From Caballeronia glebae (GTDB lineage: Bacteria; Pseudomonadota; Gammaproteobacteria; Burkholderiales; Burkholderiaceae), in the NCBI RefSeq assembly GCF_001545035.1, contig NZ_FCOJ02000067.1, forward strand, positions 1 through 36,731: a DNA stretch of 36,731 bases, in the 5' to 3' direction. Below are positions 8,068-15,937 of this stretch, in pieces. The position numbers and the translations under genes are program-made. The notes below the pieces were generated by a model. It did no database searches. It saw nothing but the letters and a program-made list of their open reading frames with translations, and was not told where the DNA came from. The stretch's first letter is position 1. Every line of letters starts with the position of its first letter.

Positions 8068-9975
8068 ATGCTGCGTTCAATCCGGACTTCCATCGCGACG
8101 GTATCCATCAGCGGCACGCTTCCCGAGAAGCTGCACGCCATTAAGGCGGCCGGGTTCGACGGCGTCGAGATTTTCGAGAACGATCTGCTGTATTTCGACG
8201 GCACGCCCGCGGACGTGCGCCGCATGTGCGCGGATCTCGGCCTTGAGATCTACCTGTTTCAGCCGTTCCGCGATTTCGACGGCGTGAGCGCGGAGCGGCT
8301 CGCGAAGAACGTCGAGCGCGCGAAGCGCAAGTTCGAGCTGATGCACGAACTCGGCACGGATCGCATTCTCGTGTGCAGCAACGTGTCGCCGGACACGATT
8401 CGCGACGACGCGTTGATCACCGATCAACTCGGCGTGCTCGCGCATATCGCGGCGGACGCGGGCGTGATCGTCGCGTATGAAGCGCTCGCGTGGGGCCGCT
8501 ACGTCAATTCCTACAAGCACGCGTGGAAGCTCGTCGATGCCGTGAATCATCCGAGCCTCGGTCTTGCGCTCGACACGTTCCACACGCTGTCGATTCGCGA
8601 TTCCGTCGACGAGATCGCGTCGATTCCGGGCGAGCGCATCGCATTCGTGCAGATTGCCGACGCGCCCGTGCTCGCGATGGACGTGCTCGAATGGAGCCGT
8701 CACTACCGATGCTTTCCAGGGCAGGGCGCGTTCGATGTGGCGGGCTTCACCGCGCGCGTGCTCGAAGCGGGCTACAAGGGACCGTTGTCGCTCGAAATCT
8801 TCAACGACGGCTTTCGCGCCGCGCCGACCGCGATCACGGCCGCGGACGGTTATCGCTCGCTGCGCTTCCTCGAAGAGCAGACGCGCGAGCTGATGGGCGA
8901 CAAGGCGCCGCCCGAACTCTTCAACCCGCCCGCGCCGCCCGAGCACATTGGCTTCCAGTTTCTCGAATTCGCCGTGGACGATTCGGCGCGCGAAAATCTG
9001 TCGCAATGGCTCGGCCGGCTCGGTTTCAGGCTCGCGGGCAAGCATCGCTCGAAGGATGTCGCGCTATATCGGCATGGCGCGGGTTCGATCGTGCTCAACG
9101 CCGAGGCCGATTCGTTCGCGAGCGCGTTTTTTCAGAAGCACGGTTTGTCGCTGTGCGCGTCGGCATTTCACGTCGACGATGCGAAGCAGGCGTTCGAACG
9201 CGCCGCCGCGTATGGCTCGCAGCCGTTCTCGGGGCGTGTCGGCGCGAACGAGCGCGTGGTGCCGGGCGTGCAGTCGCCCGACGGCAGCCTCGACTATTTC
9301 GTCGACGAAGCGCCCGGCGGCCCGACGCTGTGGGAGTCGGACTTCGTGCTGACGGACATCGACGGGCCGTATGAAGTCGGGCCGCTCTCGCGCATCGATC
9401 ACGTGTGCCTGTCGCTGCCCGCCGACGCGCTCGACACCTGGGTGCTGTTTTTCCGCAGCGCGTTCGGTTTCGAGACCGAGCCCGCCGTGCTCGTGCCCGA
9501 TCCGTACGGACTCGTGCGAAGCCGCGCGGTGCGCAGCCGCGACGGCTCGGTGCGCATTGCGCTGAATGCATCGGTGGACCGGTACACGGCGGTGTCGGAA
9601 TCGCTCTCGGCGTATCGCGGCTCGGGCCTGAACCACGTCGCGTTCAGCACGCCCGACATCTTCGATGCGATTCCGCGCCTCGAAGCCGACGGCGTCAAAT
9701 TCCTGCGGATTCCGGGCAATTACTACGACGATCTCGTCGCGCGCTTCGGCCTGCCCGACGAGCAGATCGACCAGATGCGCGAGCACAACATCCTCTACGA
9801 CCGCGACGAGCGCGGCGGCGAGTTTTTCCATGCGTACACGGAGCAACTCGATCAGCGCTTCTTCCTCGAAGTGATCGAGCGACGCGGCGGCTACGATGGT
9901 TACGGCGCGGCCAACGCGGCGGTGCGGCTCGCGGCGCACGCGCAACAGCAGCACCGGGCGCGTCAGGCGGCGTGA
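8068..9975 (+). CDS. quiC: 3-dehydroshikimate dehydratase fused to an HPPD-like (VOC) domain, QuiC1 type
   Basis: This 635-aa protein would convert 3-dehydroshikimate to protocatechuate, linking quinate/shikimate use to the beta-ketoadipate pathway. Residues 1-280 are a xylose-isomerase/AP-endonuclease-type TIM barrel (IKAAGFDGVEIFENDLLYFDG, LALDTFHTLS, VQIADAPV, GPLSLEIFND) with metal-ligand Glu/Asp/His residues. Residues 290-635 are two vicinal-oxygen-chelate repeats like 4-hydroxyphenylpyruvate dioxygenase; the second keeps IDHVCL, LNHVAFST and FFLEVIERRGGYDGYG, so the iron-ligand His, His, Glu set appears present. This fusion is known from QuiC1 of Pseudomonas putida. The ATG at 8068 follows GAGGAGG with good spacing; the ORF extends upstream to 7978 without support. 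Divergent from the dehydrogenase gene. Confidence 0.88.
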   Translation: MLRSIRTSIATVSISGTLPEKLHAIKAAGFDGVEIFENDLLYFDGTPADVRRMCADLGLEIYLFQPFRDFDGVSAERLAKNVERAKRKFELMHELGTDRILVCSNVSPDTIRDDALITDQLGVLAHIAADAGVIVAYEALAWGRYVNSYKHAWKLVDAVNHPSLGLALDTFHTLSIRDSVDEIASIPGERIAFVQIADAPVLAMDVLEWSRHYRCFPGQGAFDVAGFTARVLEAGYKGPLSLEIFNDGFRAAPTAITAADGYRSLRFLEEQTRELMGDKAPPELFNPPAPPEHIGFQFLEFAVDDSARENLSQWLGRLGFRLAGKHRSKDVALYRHGAGSIVLNAEADSFASAFFQKHGLSLCASAFHVDDAKQAFERAAAYGSQPFSGRVGANERVVPGVQSPDGSLDYFVDEAPGGPTLWESDFVLTDIDGPYEVGPLSRIDHVCLSLPADALDTWVLFFRSAFGFETEPAVLVPDPYGLVRSRAVRSRDGSVRIALNASVDRYTAVSESLSAYRGSGLNHVAFSTPDIFDAIPRLEADGVKFLRIPGNYYDDLVARFGLPDEQIDQMREHNILYDRDERGGEFFHAYTEQLDQRFFLEVIERRGGYDGYGAANAAVRLAAHAQQQHRARQAA

Positions 9976-10016
9976 AGACGTTTAGGCGCTTTGGGCTTTT
10001 CCGGCGCCTGCCGCCT
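9965..10016. terminator. Nested hairpin between convergent genes
   Basis: AGGCGGC (9965-9971) pairs with GCCGCCT (10010-10016), and inside it AGGCGC (9984-9989) pairs with GCGCCT (10004-10009). It covers the ends of the convergent dehydratase and 105-aa genes. There is no strong T run, so termination is a guess from position. Confidence 0.35.
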
Positions 10017-10299
10017 GCTCGCGCTCGCGTCTGAGTTCTTCTTCGCGGGCGCGCCCGGCGGCCTCGAACGCGTCGATATGCAGAAACAGCCGATGCACGG
10101 TCTGAATCTGCGTGTGAGTGAGATGTGACCGACGCGTGATGGATACGAGCCGCTCGCGCCAGTACGAAGGCGGCAGCAATGGGCCACCGAGATCGCACGA
10201 CAAAGAACGGCGCAGCACCAGTTCGAGGTGCATCAGGTCCTGGTCTGCCAGCAACGCCGAAAACGCGCCCTGTGGCTTGGTATCGGGAAATGGGTCCAT
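9982..10299 (-). CDS. Conserved hypothetical protein, 105 aa
   Basis: The protein starts MDPFPDTKPQGAFSALLADQ and ends in a strongly charged, probably helical tail (EEELRREREQAAGAG). The middle has YWRERLVSITRRSHLTHTQIQ. I do not recognise the family; no signal peptide or membrane segment is seen. The ATG at 10299 is preferred because GGAG lies five bases before it. The open frame runs back to 10599, but that extension reads antisense through the tRNA-Arg gene and is not coding. It is the last chromosomal protein gene before the island, leftward, convergent with the dehydratase. Confidence 0.65.
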   Translation of the reverse strand: MDPFPDTKPQGAFSALLADQDLMHLELVLRRSLSCDLGGPLLPPSYWRERLVSITRRSHLTHTQIQTVHRLFLHIDAFEAAGRAREEELRREREQAAGAGKAQSA

Positions 10300-10476
10300 T
10301 ACTCCGATGGCGGCAGACTCACGCGGAACTTGATAGGTGCAAACCCTGGGTCTGGGCGACTTTTTCCGATACGCACCGCAGCATCGGAATTTCTTCGCGC
10401 CGATCGCGATGCCGCTGATGCCGTTTGCTATACTCTGCGCTCGCTCGGCCGACGCTGTCGGTCCTTGCGCGGTCCG

Positions 10477-10551
10477 CTCCCCGTAGTTCAATGGATAGAA
10501 CGAGTGCCTCCTAAGCGCTAGATGCAGGTTCGATTCCTGCCGGGGGGACCA
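10477..10551 (+). tRNA. tRNA-Arg (anticodon CCU), CCA encoded
   Basis: The sequence folds as a complete tRNA of 75 bases. The acceptor CTCCCCG (10477-10483) pairs with CGGGGGG, including one U-G pair. The D arm follows from GTTCAATGG, the anticodon stem AGTGC/GCGCT holds the loop CTCCTAA (anticodon CCU), the T arm is GCAGG/CCTGC with loop TTCGATT, and the discriminator A is followed by encoded CCA. It decodes AGG. Its 3' end is the integration site of the adjoining island and stays intact in the integrated state. Confidence 0.95.
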
Positions 10552-10552
10552 C
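10536..10552 (+). repeat. Left attachment-site core (attL) in the tRNA 3' end
   Basis: CCTGCCGGGGGGACCAC covers the T-stem 3' strand, the acceptor 3' strand and CCA of tRNA-Arg. An identical 17-bp copy is at 20468-20484. The match continues weakly upstream as TCGA, two mismatched bases, then the core in both copies. Confidence 0.9.
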
Positions 10553-10610
10553 TGACCACTCCTCAAAGCCTTGTCAGGCTTACCTGGTGGGCTTCTCAAG
10601 GCACTGCATG

Positions 10611-10643
10611 GGTACTACAATCGCTACCACAAGCGGTACTCCA
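10611..10643 (+). repeat. Paired GGTACTmCA direct repeats at the left end, candidate integrase arm sites
   Basis: GGTACTACA (10611-10619) and GGTACTCCA (10635-10643) are spaced 24 bp. The same pair in the same orientation, spaced 23 bp, recurs near the right end at 20319-20350. Their place just inside both att cores and immediately upstream of the integrase start fits arm-type binding sites, possibly also autoregulation. Confidence 0.5.
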
Positions 10644-12079
10644 TGGCACTCCTGCACCTTTCCTCAATCGTGTCTGTGAAGCTGAAATACGTCTGGCAGA
10701 AGCCGAATACGTCGCTCCTGTTCTTCAGACGACGGATCCCCGACGACATAAAGCCGATGCTCGCTGCTAACGGTTCGCCGCTGGCAGGCAAGGTGCATTA
10801 CGTGGTCTCGCTGCAGACCTCGGACCCTCGGGTTGCTGCTCCGAGAATCGCCAAGCTGGTGAAGCAGACCGACGAGGACTGGGCACGACTGCGCAGCCCA
10901 TCACGCGGTGACATCGCACAGCAGGCGCATGAGTTCCTGGTGAGGGGCGGTGTCGACCCCTCCGACCCCCAAGCGACCCCCGAGGCTGTGGAAGCCTTCT
11001 TTGAATTCGTCGACCACCAGCTTCCGAAAGCGGTGCAAGAGGACGAAAACGTCACCCAAGGTCGCCAGGTCGACCCGCATCTGTCGCCGGTCCATGCCGC
11101 AGCCCTTCAGATGGTGCAGGGGCGCGTCAAGGTGACCCTCGCGGACTGCCTGGAGCAGTACGTGGCGGCGCGTGGTGATACCGAAAAGGATGCGCGGATG
11201 GTCTTCGGCTACCTCTTCGCTTTCCTCGGAACCCGTTCGCCGGTCCCGGGGGTAGACCGGGATCTGCGGAGCGTGAAACGTCCGGACGTGAACGAGTTCG
11301 TGAAGTGGCTGCTCGCCGGGAAGCACCGCAAAGACTTCGCGGCTGTGAGCACAACCACCGTGAGCCGATACCTCACGAACGTACGGGCCGCATTCGCCCG
11401 TGCGATCCGCGAGAACGAGTTAAGCGTCCCCAATGTGTTCGCCCAGGTGGAGATTCCCAAGGCCGGTAAGGACGCGGTCAAACGCGAGACATTCACCATC
11501 GACCAGTACCGGCATCTGCACCACGCCCTGGACGCTTGGACCGCTGAGCGCGGGCCGGATCAGTTGCGCTGCATCCTGACACTGGTCGCGGAGACCGGGG
11601 CGCGGCTAGGGGAGATTGTCGGGCTTGCATCTGCTGACGCGCACCTCCGCGCCGCCGTCCCGTATCTGGACCTGAAGGAGCATCCCTGGCGCTCGCTGAA
11701 GACGCTTGGGTCCGCGCGGAGGGTGCCGCTGACGCCCAAGGCCCTGGAGGCTGCAAAGGTCGCGCTGCGGCTCGCGGACCATTCGCCCTTCCTGTTCCCA
11801 AGATACACCGCCGACGGCAAGTGCAGAGCGGATTCCGCCAGTGCCTCTCTAGTGCAATGGGTCCGGACTCGCGAGGGCCTTAATGGGACCAAACTGGGGA
11901 ACCACTCGCTGCGCCACGGCATGGAAGACCTCCTGCGTGCGGTCGGCTGTCCGGACTCCGCTCGGGACCAGATCACCGGACACAAGACTCCTGGCATGGG
12001 CGCGAACTATGGGCGCGGTTATCCGTTGGACTACCTCGCGGACTGGCTGACAAAAGCAGTCGCTCCGGTACACGCCTAG
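10643..12079 (+). CDS. Tyrosine recombinase/integrase of the island
   Basis: The 478-aa protein would catalyse integration and excision at the tRNA-Arg site. The N-terminal part has VWQKPNTSLLFFRRRIPDDI, a segment seen at the start of many island integrases, then a core-binding helical region at about 165-290 (TLADCLEQYVAAR, TTVSRYLTNVRAAFARAI). The catalytic domain shows Arg321 (ETGARLGEI), a probable Lys in SLKTLGSARRVPL, His421 and Arg424 (HSLRH), His447 (GHKTPGM) and Tyr456 (GANYGRG). The set is complete, so it should be active. The start is uncertain: the frame opens at a TTG at 10571, no good ribosome site is seen, and ATG 10643 is my choice. Confidence 0.9.
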   Translation: MALLHLSSIVSVKLKYVWQKPNTSLLFFRRRIPDDIKPMLAANGSPLAGKVHYVVSLQTSDPRVAAPRIAKLVKQTDEDWARLRSPSRGDIAQQAHEFLVRGGVDPSDPQATPEAVEAFFEFVDHQLPKAVQEDENVTQGRQVDPHLSPVHAAALQMVQGRVKVTLADCLEQYVAARGDTEKDARMVFGYLFAFLGTRSPVPGVDRDLRSVKRPDVNEFVKWLLAGKHRKDFAAVSTTTVSRYLTNVRAAFARAIRENELSVPNVFAQVEIPKAGKDAVKRETFTIDQYRHLHHALDAWTAERGPDQLRCILTLVAETGARLGEIVGLASADAHLRAAVPYLDLKEHPWRSLKTLGSARRVPLTPKALEAAKVALRLADHSPFLFPRYTADGKCRADSASASLVQWVRTREGLNGTKLGNHSLRHGMEDLLRAVGCPDSARDQITGHKTPGMGANYGRGYPLDYLADWLTKAVAPVHA

Positions 12080-12268
12080 TCGGCGTGTCGCCGCCGCTCA
12101 CCGAGCGCTTCATCCGCAACAGTGAACGCGGTTGTCGTCGGTTGCTGACTATGTGCGCGGCGTGCTTATCTGGAGGCGCACGGGCGGTGCTGCTGTGCGT
12201 GCGAATAACCTACCGCCGGCAGGAAGCGAACCAGACAGCTTGATGGGCGGGCGCACGCCTTTGATCCA

Positions 12269-12290
12269 CCGCCTCTTTGATCCGAGGCGG
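12269..12290. terminator. Hairpin in the 256-base gap after the integrase
   Basis: CCGCCTC (12269-12275) pairs perfectly with GAGGCGG (12284-12290). The octamer TTTGATCC occurs twice here, once before the stem and once in the loop. It lies between the convergent integrase and secreted-protein genes, but no T run follows, so the terminator role is uncertain. The remainder of 12080-12335 holds no convincing gene. Confidence 0.35.
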
Positions 12291-12335
12291 CGGGTGATGT
12301 CGATGCCTGTAACGTAACTACGCCCCTGTAATTGC

Positions 12336-12632
12336 CTATTTCTTCCCTCCCCCTGGCATTGGGAATGCTGCACCGACGCCACCCGAACTGTTTATTTGGC
12401 TTCCCCTTGTATTGTTAGTAACGGGCTGGTTTTCTCCCCCCGTGGAATAGCCACCAGTGGCGGTAGTTGCGGATTGATATCCAACAGACGCACCATTATT
12501 AAACGTATGGACAGGAGTATAAGTCGATTGGCTCGTATTGCTTCCGCCCGTCGCGGTGTCGTTTTGCGCAAATGAGCTACTGGCGCCTGCGAGCAGAAGT
12601 GTGATCGATGCGGTTAGCAGTCGAAGTCTCAT
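12336..12632 (-). CDS. Small secreted Gly/Ser/Thr/Asn-rich protein
   Basis: The 98-aa product has a textbook signal peptide (LLTASITLLLAGASSSFAQ). The mature chain of about 75 residues is low-complexity, rich in Gly, Ser, Thr and Asn, without cysteines, ending PMPGGGKK. It looks intrinsically disordered or surface-associated. AGGAG is well placed before the ATG. It lies 22 bp downstream of another secreted-protein gene, so the two are probably one operon. I know no family for it. The local DNA is clearly more A/T-rich than the chromosome, consistent with acquisition. Confidence 0.65.
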   Translation of the reverse strand: MRLRLLTASITLLLAGASSSFAQNDTATGGSNTSQSTYTPVHTFNNGASVGYQSATTATGGYSTGGENQPVTNNTRGSQINSSGGVGAAFPMPGGGKK

Positions 12633-12654
12633 TTTTGAGCTCCTAATTAACGAT

Positions 12655-13098
12655 TTACTTCTCGTACTTGGCTAACGTGCCCTGCACGTTGCATTCGACA
12701 TTGATGTGATCGCCTTTAGCAAGGTGAACCGCCGTGGCTGCGGTCCCTGACCCGCAGTCTGCATGCGCTAGAACTTCATATTTATAGGGTACTCGTACGT
12801 CAACCAATAGGCCATTTGCCAGTTTGAGCGACACCTTTTTTTCCAATTTTTGGGAGACTGCGCAACTTGCGTCGCCGTGATACGAAACCCCAGAAATCGT
12901 CGAGACCTGGAAATCTTTGAAGTATCTGTCTTGTGGAGCTTCGTACCATTGCGTTTTTTTTATCTCGTCACCGCTGTCGGACTTGCAGGCTACCTTGCCT
13001 CCGTCAAGATTGAACGGCCCGTAATTATCCAAGACCTCTTGCGCGATAACTCCCGTTGACAATGCGAACACCGCAAAAAGCAAGATCGACCGTTTCAT
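12655..13098 (-). CDS. Secreted protein with four cysteines, unknown function
   Basis: The 147-aa product has a signal peptide (MKRSILLFAVFALSTGVIAQ). The mature domain has four cysteines (38, 79, 115, 136), enough for two disulfides, and alternating beta-type segments such as KKVSLKLANGLLVDVRVPYKYEV, with lysine-rich stretches. This looks like a small exported beta-sandwich domain; no named family is recognised. AGGAGGG lies 8 bases before the ATG. It is the first gene of the two-gene secreted operon on the island. Roles such as an immunity, inhibitor or adhesin-like factor are possible, but nothing in the sequence decides. Confidence 0.7.
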   Translation of the reverse strand: MKRSILLFAVFALSTGVIAQEVLDNYGPFNLDGGKVACKSDSGDEIKKTQWYEAPQDRYFKDFQVSTISGVSYHGDASCAVSQKLEKKVSLKLANGLLVDVRVPYKYEVLAHADCGSGTAATAVHLAKGDHINVECNVQGTLAKYEK

Positions 13099-13231
13099 TT
13101 TTGTTCCCTCCTGATCCGACGCCTTCTAAAGGTAAAAGTCGTAATTAATTCTTTCTCTTTCCGGTGCGGTGAATGATTTATAGTACAGCCGATTAAAGGC
13201 ATTCGGTAGAGAAAACACTTAGCGCCTCAGG

Positions 13232-13903
13232 CTAGTTTTTGGCGGGCAGAGCGCTTCGAATCGCCGATAATGTTTGCCCAGTCGATTCGACATGTCGACT
13301 ACAGGACTGATTGCGCATGCGCAGGTTATATCGCTTCGCTCCCTCCTCGATCACATCCTGCTTTGTCATATTGGGGTTGAGCAGCATTAAATTCCTCGCC
13401 ATCGTCGTTTCGTTGGCCATCAGTTGACGGCGTTCGATGATGGCGCGGAGCTGCTTCCGCTTGCGTGCCCTATTGGTCGTCGAGGTATCGGGGTGTTCAA
13501 TGGCGATCCATTGGTCGAGCAAGGCATCCAAGGGAGCCACAAGACCGCCGCGATGGTTGCGCATGCCGAGGAGGAACGACACGAAAGGACGTTCCGTGGG
13601 GGTACAGGCCGCGACGCACTCGCACATGTCCAGCATCTTTTCGGACGTGGAGCGGACCAGCGGCAACTTGATTCCCCGCTTCTTTGCTTCGCTGTTTGTC
13701 AGAAGCTCGCCGGTCTGGTTGTCGATCCACGTGTCAGCGGCGCGATAGGTCACGGGTTGCATGCCCTTCGTCACACGCCACCCAGCAGCACGGAGACGCT
13801 CCTTCGGCACCACTTTGTAGGTTCCGCCGAAGGCTTCATAACGTTCTTGTGTCGGGCTGTCCACGGACGCTACAGCCCTGATTTCCTTATTGTCGATCTT
13901 CAT
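13232..13903 (-). CDS. Island-borne hypothetical protein, 223 aa
   Basis: No family is recognised. The N-terminal half carries VTYRAADTWIDNQTGELLTNSEAK, a short beta-hairpin-like segment, then a Cys pair in LDMCECVAAC. The middle has a helical segment (APLDALLDQWIAIEH) and a very basic stretch (RARKRKQLRAIIERRQ). The C-terminus has MTKQDVIEEGAKRYNLRMRNQSCSRH, which resembles a small helix-turn-helix or nucleic-acid-contacting region. The basic character suggests nucleic-acid binding, as inference. The ribosome site is weak. The 353-base upstream region holds repeats that may be its control sites. Confidence 0.6.
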   Translation of the reverse strand: MKIDNKEIRAVASVDSPTQERYEAFGGTYKVVPKERLRAAGWRVTKGMQPVTYRAADTWIDNQTGELLTNSEAKKRGIKLPLVRSTSEKMLDMCECVAACTPTERPFVSFLLGMRNHRGGLVAPLDALLDQWIAIEHPDTSTTNRARKRKQLRAIIERRQLMANETTMARNLMLLNPNMTKQDVIEEGAKRYNLRMRNQSCSRHVESTGQTLSAIRSALPAKN

Positions 13904-14065
13904 CGGTTCAGTTCATTTTTCGATGTTTTACATCAGAATTCGAAACCCCAACCCCTTACGGATAAAGGCCCTCCGCGATTTCGCCTATATACATAACAGG
14001 GAGACCGCAGACGACCAGTGGAGGGAAGGGAGCCGATAGGGGAGGTGACCGGTATTAAACAAACA

Positions 14066-14228
14066 AGACCAACTAAGCGGAACCAAAGAGCAGCAAAAGA
14101 GCGCAGGTTGTCCCCAAGGTGCCACCAGTTGCGCCTAGTCAGACTTCAAACGGTCATTCAATATTTGGTCTAGTCGATAGACACCCCGAGCAGGTCCAGA
14201 GAGCAACAAAAGAAGGTTGGTCTAGACC
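14066..14228. repeat. Repeat-rich control-like region
   Basis: The gap 13904-14256 contains TTGGTCTAG twice (14165-14173, 14217-14225) plus an inverted AGACCAA (14066-14072), and the palindrome GGTCTAGACC (14219-14228). It also holds two 18-base near-copies differing at two positions: CCAAAGAGCAGCAAAAGA (from 14083) and CCAGAGAGCAACAAAAGA (from 14196). It lies upstream of the leftward 223-aa gene and downstream of the HNH-like gene. The arrangement suggests binding sites for a regulator, recombination factor or initiator. Confidence 0.45.
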
Positions 14229-14256
14229 ACTTATGCGCGGGGACAGCGAAGAGGCT

Positions 14257-15096
14257 TCAGGCGATCACTGGGGCTTCATCGCTGTGCTGGCGGTGCAGGA
14301 ACTCTTCCATCTCTGCATTGGCCTCTTCGATGATGGCCGCATTGAATTCGGCCATGGTCATGATGTGCAGGGTGGTCGGCGTCGTATAACGCATGAACTC
14401 GTCCTCCGCGTGGTCTCCGTGGAACTGGCCGCCAGGAAAGGAGTTGAACGGCTTCTGGAATTCCAAGGGGTTCTCGGGGTCGAAGAAGTGGCGCTTGATG
14501 GTGTTGGATCGCTTCGTCATCGGCTCCAAGTTGTAGGGGACATGCAGACCACAAACCGTATCTTTGCCGGTCACGGGGTGGACGCCGCGCAAGGGGCAGC
14601 CGTGATCGAGTTCGCAGCCCTCGGGGGCGCGTAACGCGAACTCGTAGCACTCGCGCAGCGTTTCCTTGCTCGGCATCGCGGTGTCGGGCCGGGCTTCCTT
14701 TCCCTTGCGCATTCGAAGGACCGCGCTCCCATTCACCGCTTTTGCGCGTCGGTGAAGCACGTATGCAGGGTCGACGGTCTTTCGATGGGCTTCCCGCTCT
14801 CGCTCATATGCCCGTTCGGCCTCTCGGTAGTCTGGGTCTTCGCGTCGCTTCCTTCGCGCCTTGTTGCCCTTGTCGCGTACATGCTCTCGGTATTCGGGGT
14901 CGTCGCGGTATCGCTCGGCTGCAGCGCTGTTCTTGGGCGCGTTGCGGTCCGCTTGGCACACTGAGCATGCGCGGGTGCTGGCATAGTGCGGCTGCTCTCC
15001 GTGGTGCACGCAGGCCGCTTGGAAGAATCGTTCACCGCGTTCGCGGGCCTCGCGGGCCATGGCGGACTTGCTGAGAGGTGCTGTGCTAGTCGACAT
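14257..15096 (-). CDS. Zinc-knuckle HNH endonuclease-like protein
   Basis: The 279-aa protein has an N-terminal zinc-binding knuckle (ACVHHG at 28-33, then CSVC at 44-47) and a long charged helical linker (about 55-105, rich in Arg/Glu). A central HNH-type core follows: CELDHGCPLRGVHP with Asp164-His165, VCGLHVPYNLEPM with His185 and Asn189, then Asn198 and Lys201 in RSNTIKRH. This follows the DH-x-PL-x-G...GLHV-x-NL...N-x-x-K pattern of phage-type HNH nucleases that cut DNA with a divalent metal. The C-terminal 75 residues are acidic. It starts one base after the stop of the small zinc-knuckle gene, so translation is probably coupled. DNA cleavage is predicted, not shown. Confidence 0.7.
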   Translation of the reverse strand: MSTSTAPLSKSAMAREARERGERFFQAACVHHGEQPHYASTRACSVCQADRNAPKNSAAAERYRDDPEYREHVRDKGNKARRKRREDPDYREAERAYEREREAHRKTVDPAYVLHRRAKAVNGSAVLRMRKGKEARPDTAMPSKETLRECYEFALRAPEGCELDHGCPLRGVHPVTGKDTVCGLHVPYNLEPMTKRSNTIKRHFFDPENPLEFQKPFNSFPGGQFHGDHAEDEFMRYTTPTTLHIMTMAEFNAAIIEEANAEMEEFLHRQHSDEAPVIA

Positions 15097-15097
15097 C

Positions 15098-15382
15098 TCA
15101 AATCACTCCTTGATCTGTGGTCACGGCGCTCGCAAGCACGGCTCGCTTCTGGCGCTCATAGGCGGCGCGTTTCCGGGCTGCGGTGCATTCCCGGCAGTGC
15201 CCGTCCCCTGCGGTCCCAAAGACCGTGAGGCCATGGGTGTTGCAAGCGAACAGGAACGTCTTCTGTCCGACCTTGCGGGCTGCTTCGCGGGCTTCTGTTT
15301 TCGTGCCGCGCTTCGCGTAGGGGCGGACGATGGGGGCGGAAGGCGCGGAGCGGTGCTCCTTGGTCGTTTGTGGTGTGTTCAT
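15098..15382 (-). CDS. Small stand-alone zinc-knuckle protein
   Basis: The 94-aa protein has a basic, probably flexible N-terminus and a single knuckle, FACNTHG (Cys47, His50) followed by HCREC (Cys63, Cys66) and a basic helix AARKRAAYERQKRA. The knuckle has the same spacing and flanking residues as that at the N-terminus of the HNH-like protein encoded immediately downstream (F-x-A-C-x2-HG...C-x2-C-x-A-x-R). AAGGAG lies before the ATG. It could be a DNA-binding partner or regulator of the nuclease, or a product of duplication of its knuckle. No known name applies. Confidence 0.65.
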   Translation of the reverse strand: MNTPQTTKEHRSAPSAPIVRPYAKRGTKTEAREAARKVGQKTFLFACNTHGLTVFGTAGDGHCRECTAARKRAAYERQKRAVLASAVTTDQGVI

Positions 15383-15566
15383 TTGTACTCCTTAACGTGT
15401 GAGCTTCAGTAAAAAAATAGAATGTGAGACCGCGTACAGGTGCTTCGGATGGGCGATTGCCTCCGCTCGGTTCCTAGGGGAAGCTAGAACGGACTGGCGG
15501 CGACTGCTTAGGGGGTTGATAGCCTGAAGAGGCCGGATAGGCTAAACGATGTTGCAGCAGAGGTAA

Positions 15567-15586
15567 TGCTACGGGGTGCTACGGGG
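15567..15586. repeat. Tandem 10-mer in a 555-base gap
   Basis: TGCTACGGGG occurs twice in direct tandem (15567-15576, 15577-15586). The surrounding gap 15383-15937 has no convincing gene; its 15640-15940 part is A/T-rich. The region nearest 15383 should contain the promoter of the zinc-knuckle/HNH operon, but I cannot pick a confident hexamer pair. Confidence 0.4.
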
Positions 15587-15937
15587 CCGCGCGGTGTGGT
15601 GCTGGCCTGTGTTGTACAGGGAAACTGAGGCCCCCGCCGTATTTCGTACGTGTCGACTAACTCACAGGCGGCTAATTAGGATGGTCTCTCGGCAAGTGCA
15701 GCCAAACCCTTCAAGATTCACCTGTACCTCTGCTGATCTGAATAAGGCAGGGCGCTGGTTTTGGCCGCTGCAACAATTAATCGCCCGGCTGTCAGGACGG
15801 TCTCTCTTTCTTGGAGTAGGCTTTTATTCGAGATCCTTGCCTTATAAGCGATCCAAATTTGTCAATGTATATTTCACTTAATTTACAGATTGGCATCTTT
15901 GCGCAATTATCCGCTGTACACCCCAGTTTTCGCATCA

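Noticed and set aside
10300..10599. N-terminal extension of the leftward 105-aa protein back to 10599
   Set aside because: It reads antisense through tRNA-Arg (giving the well-known SPRQESNLHLALRRHSFYPLNYGE type artefact), and a good ribosome site marks the start at 10299.
14119..14634. Rightward 171-codon frame over the repeat region and HNH gene
   Set aside because: It overlaps the HNH-like gene, which has a recognisable motif set and a coupled start; the rightward frame shows none.
15576..15881. Rightward 101-codon frame in the 555-base gap
   Set aside because: There is no ribosome site, it starts inside the tandem repeat, and no motif is visible.
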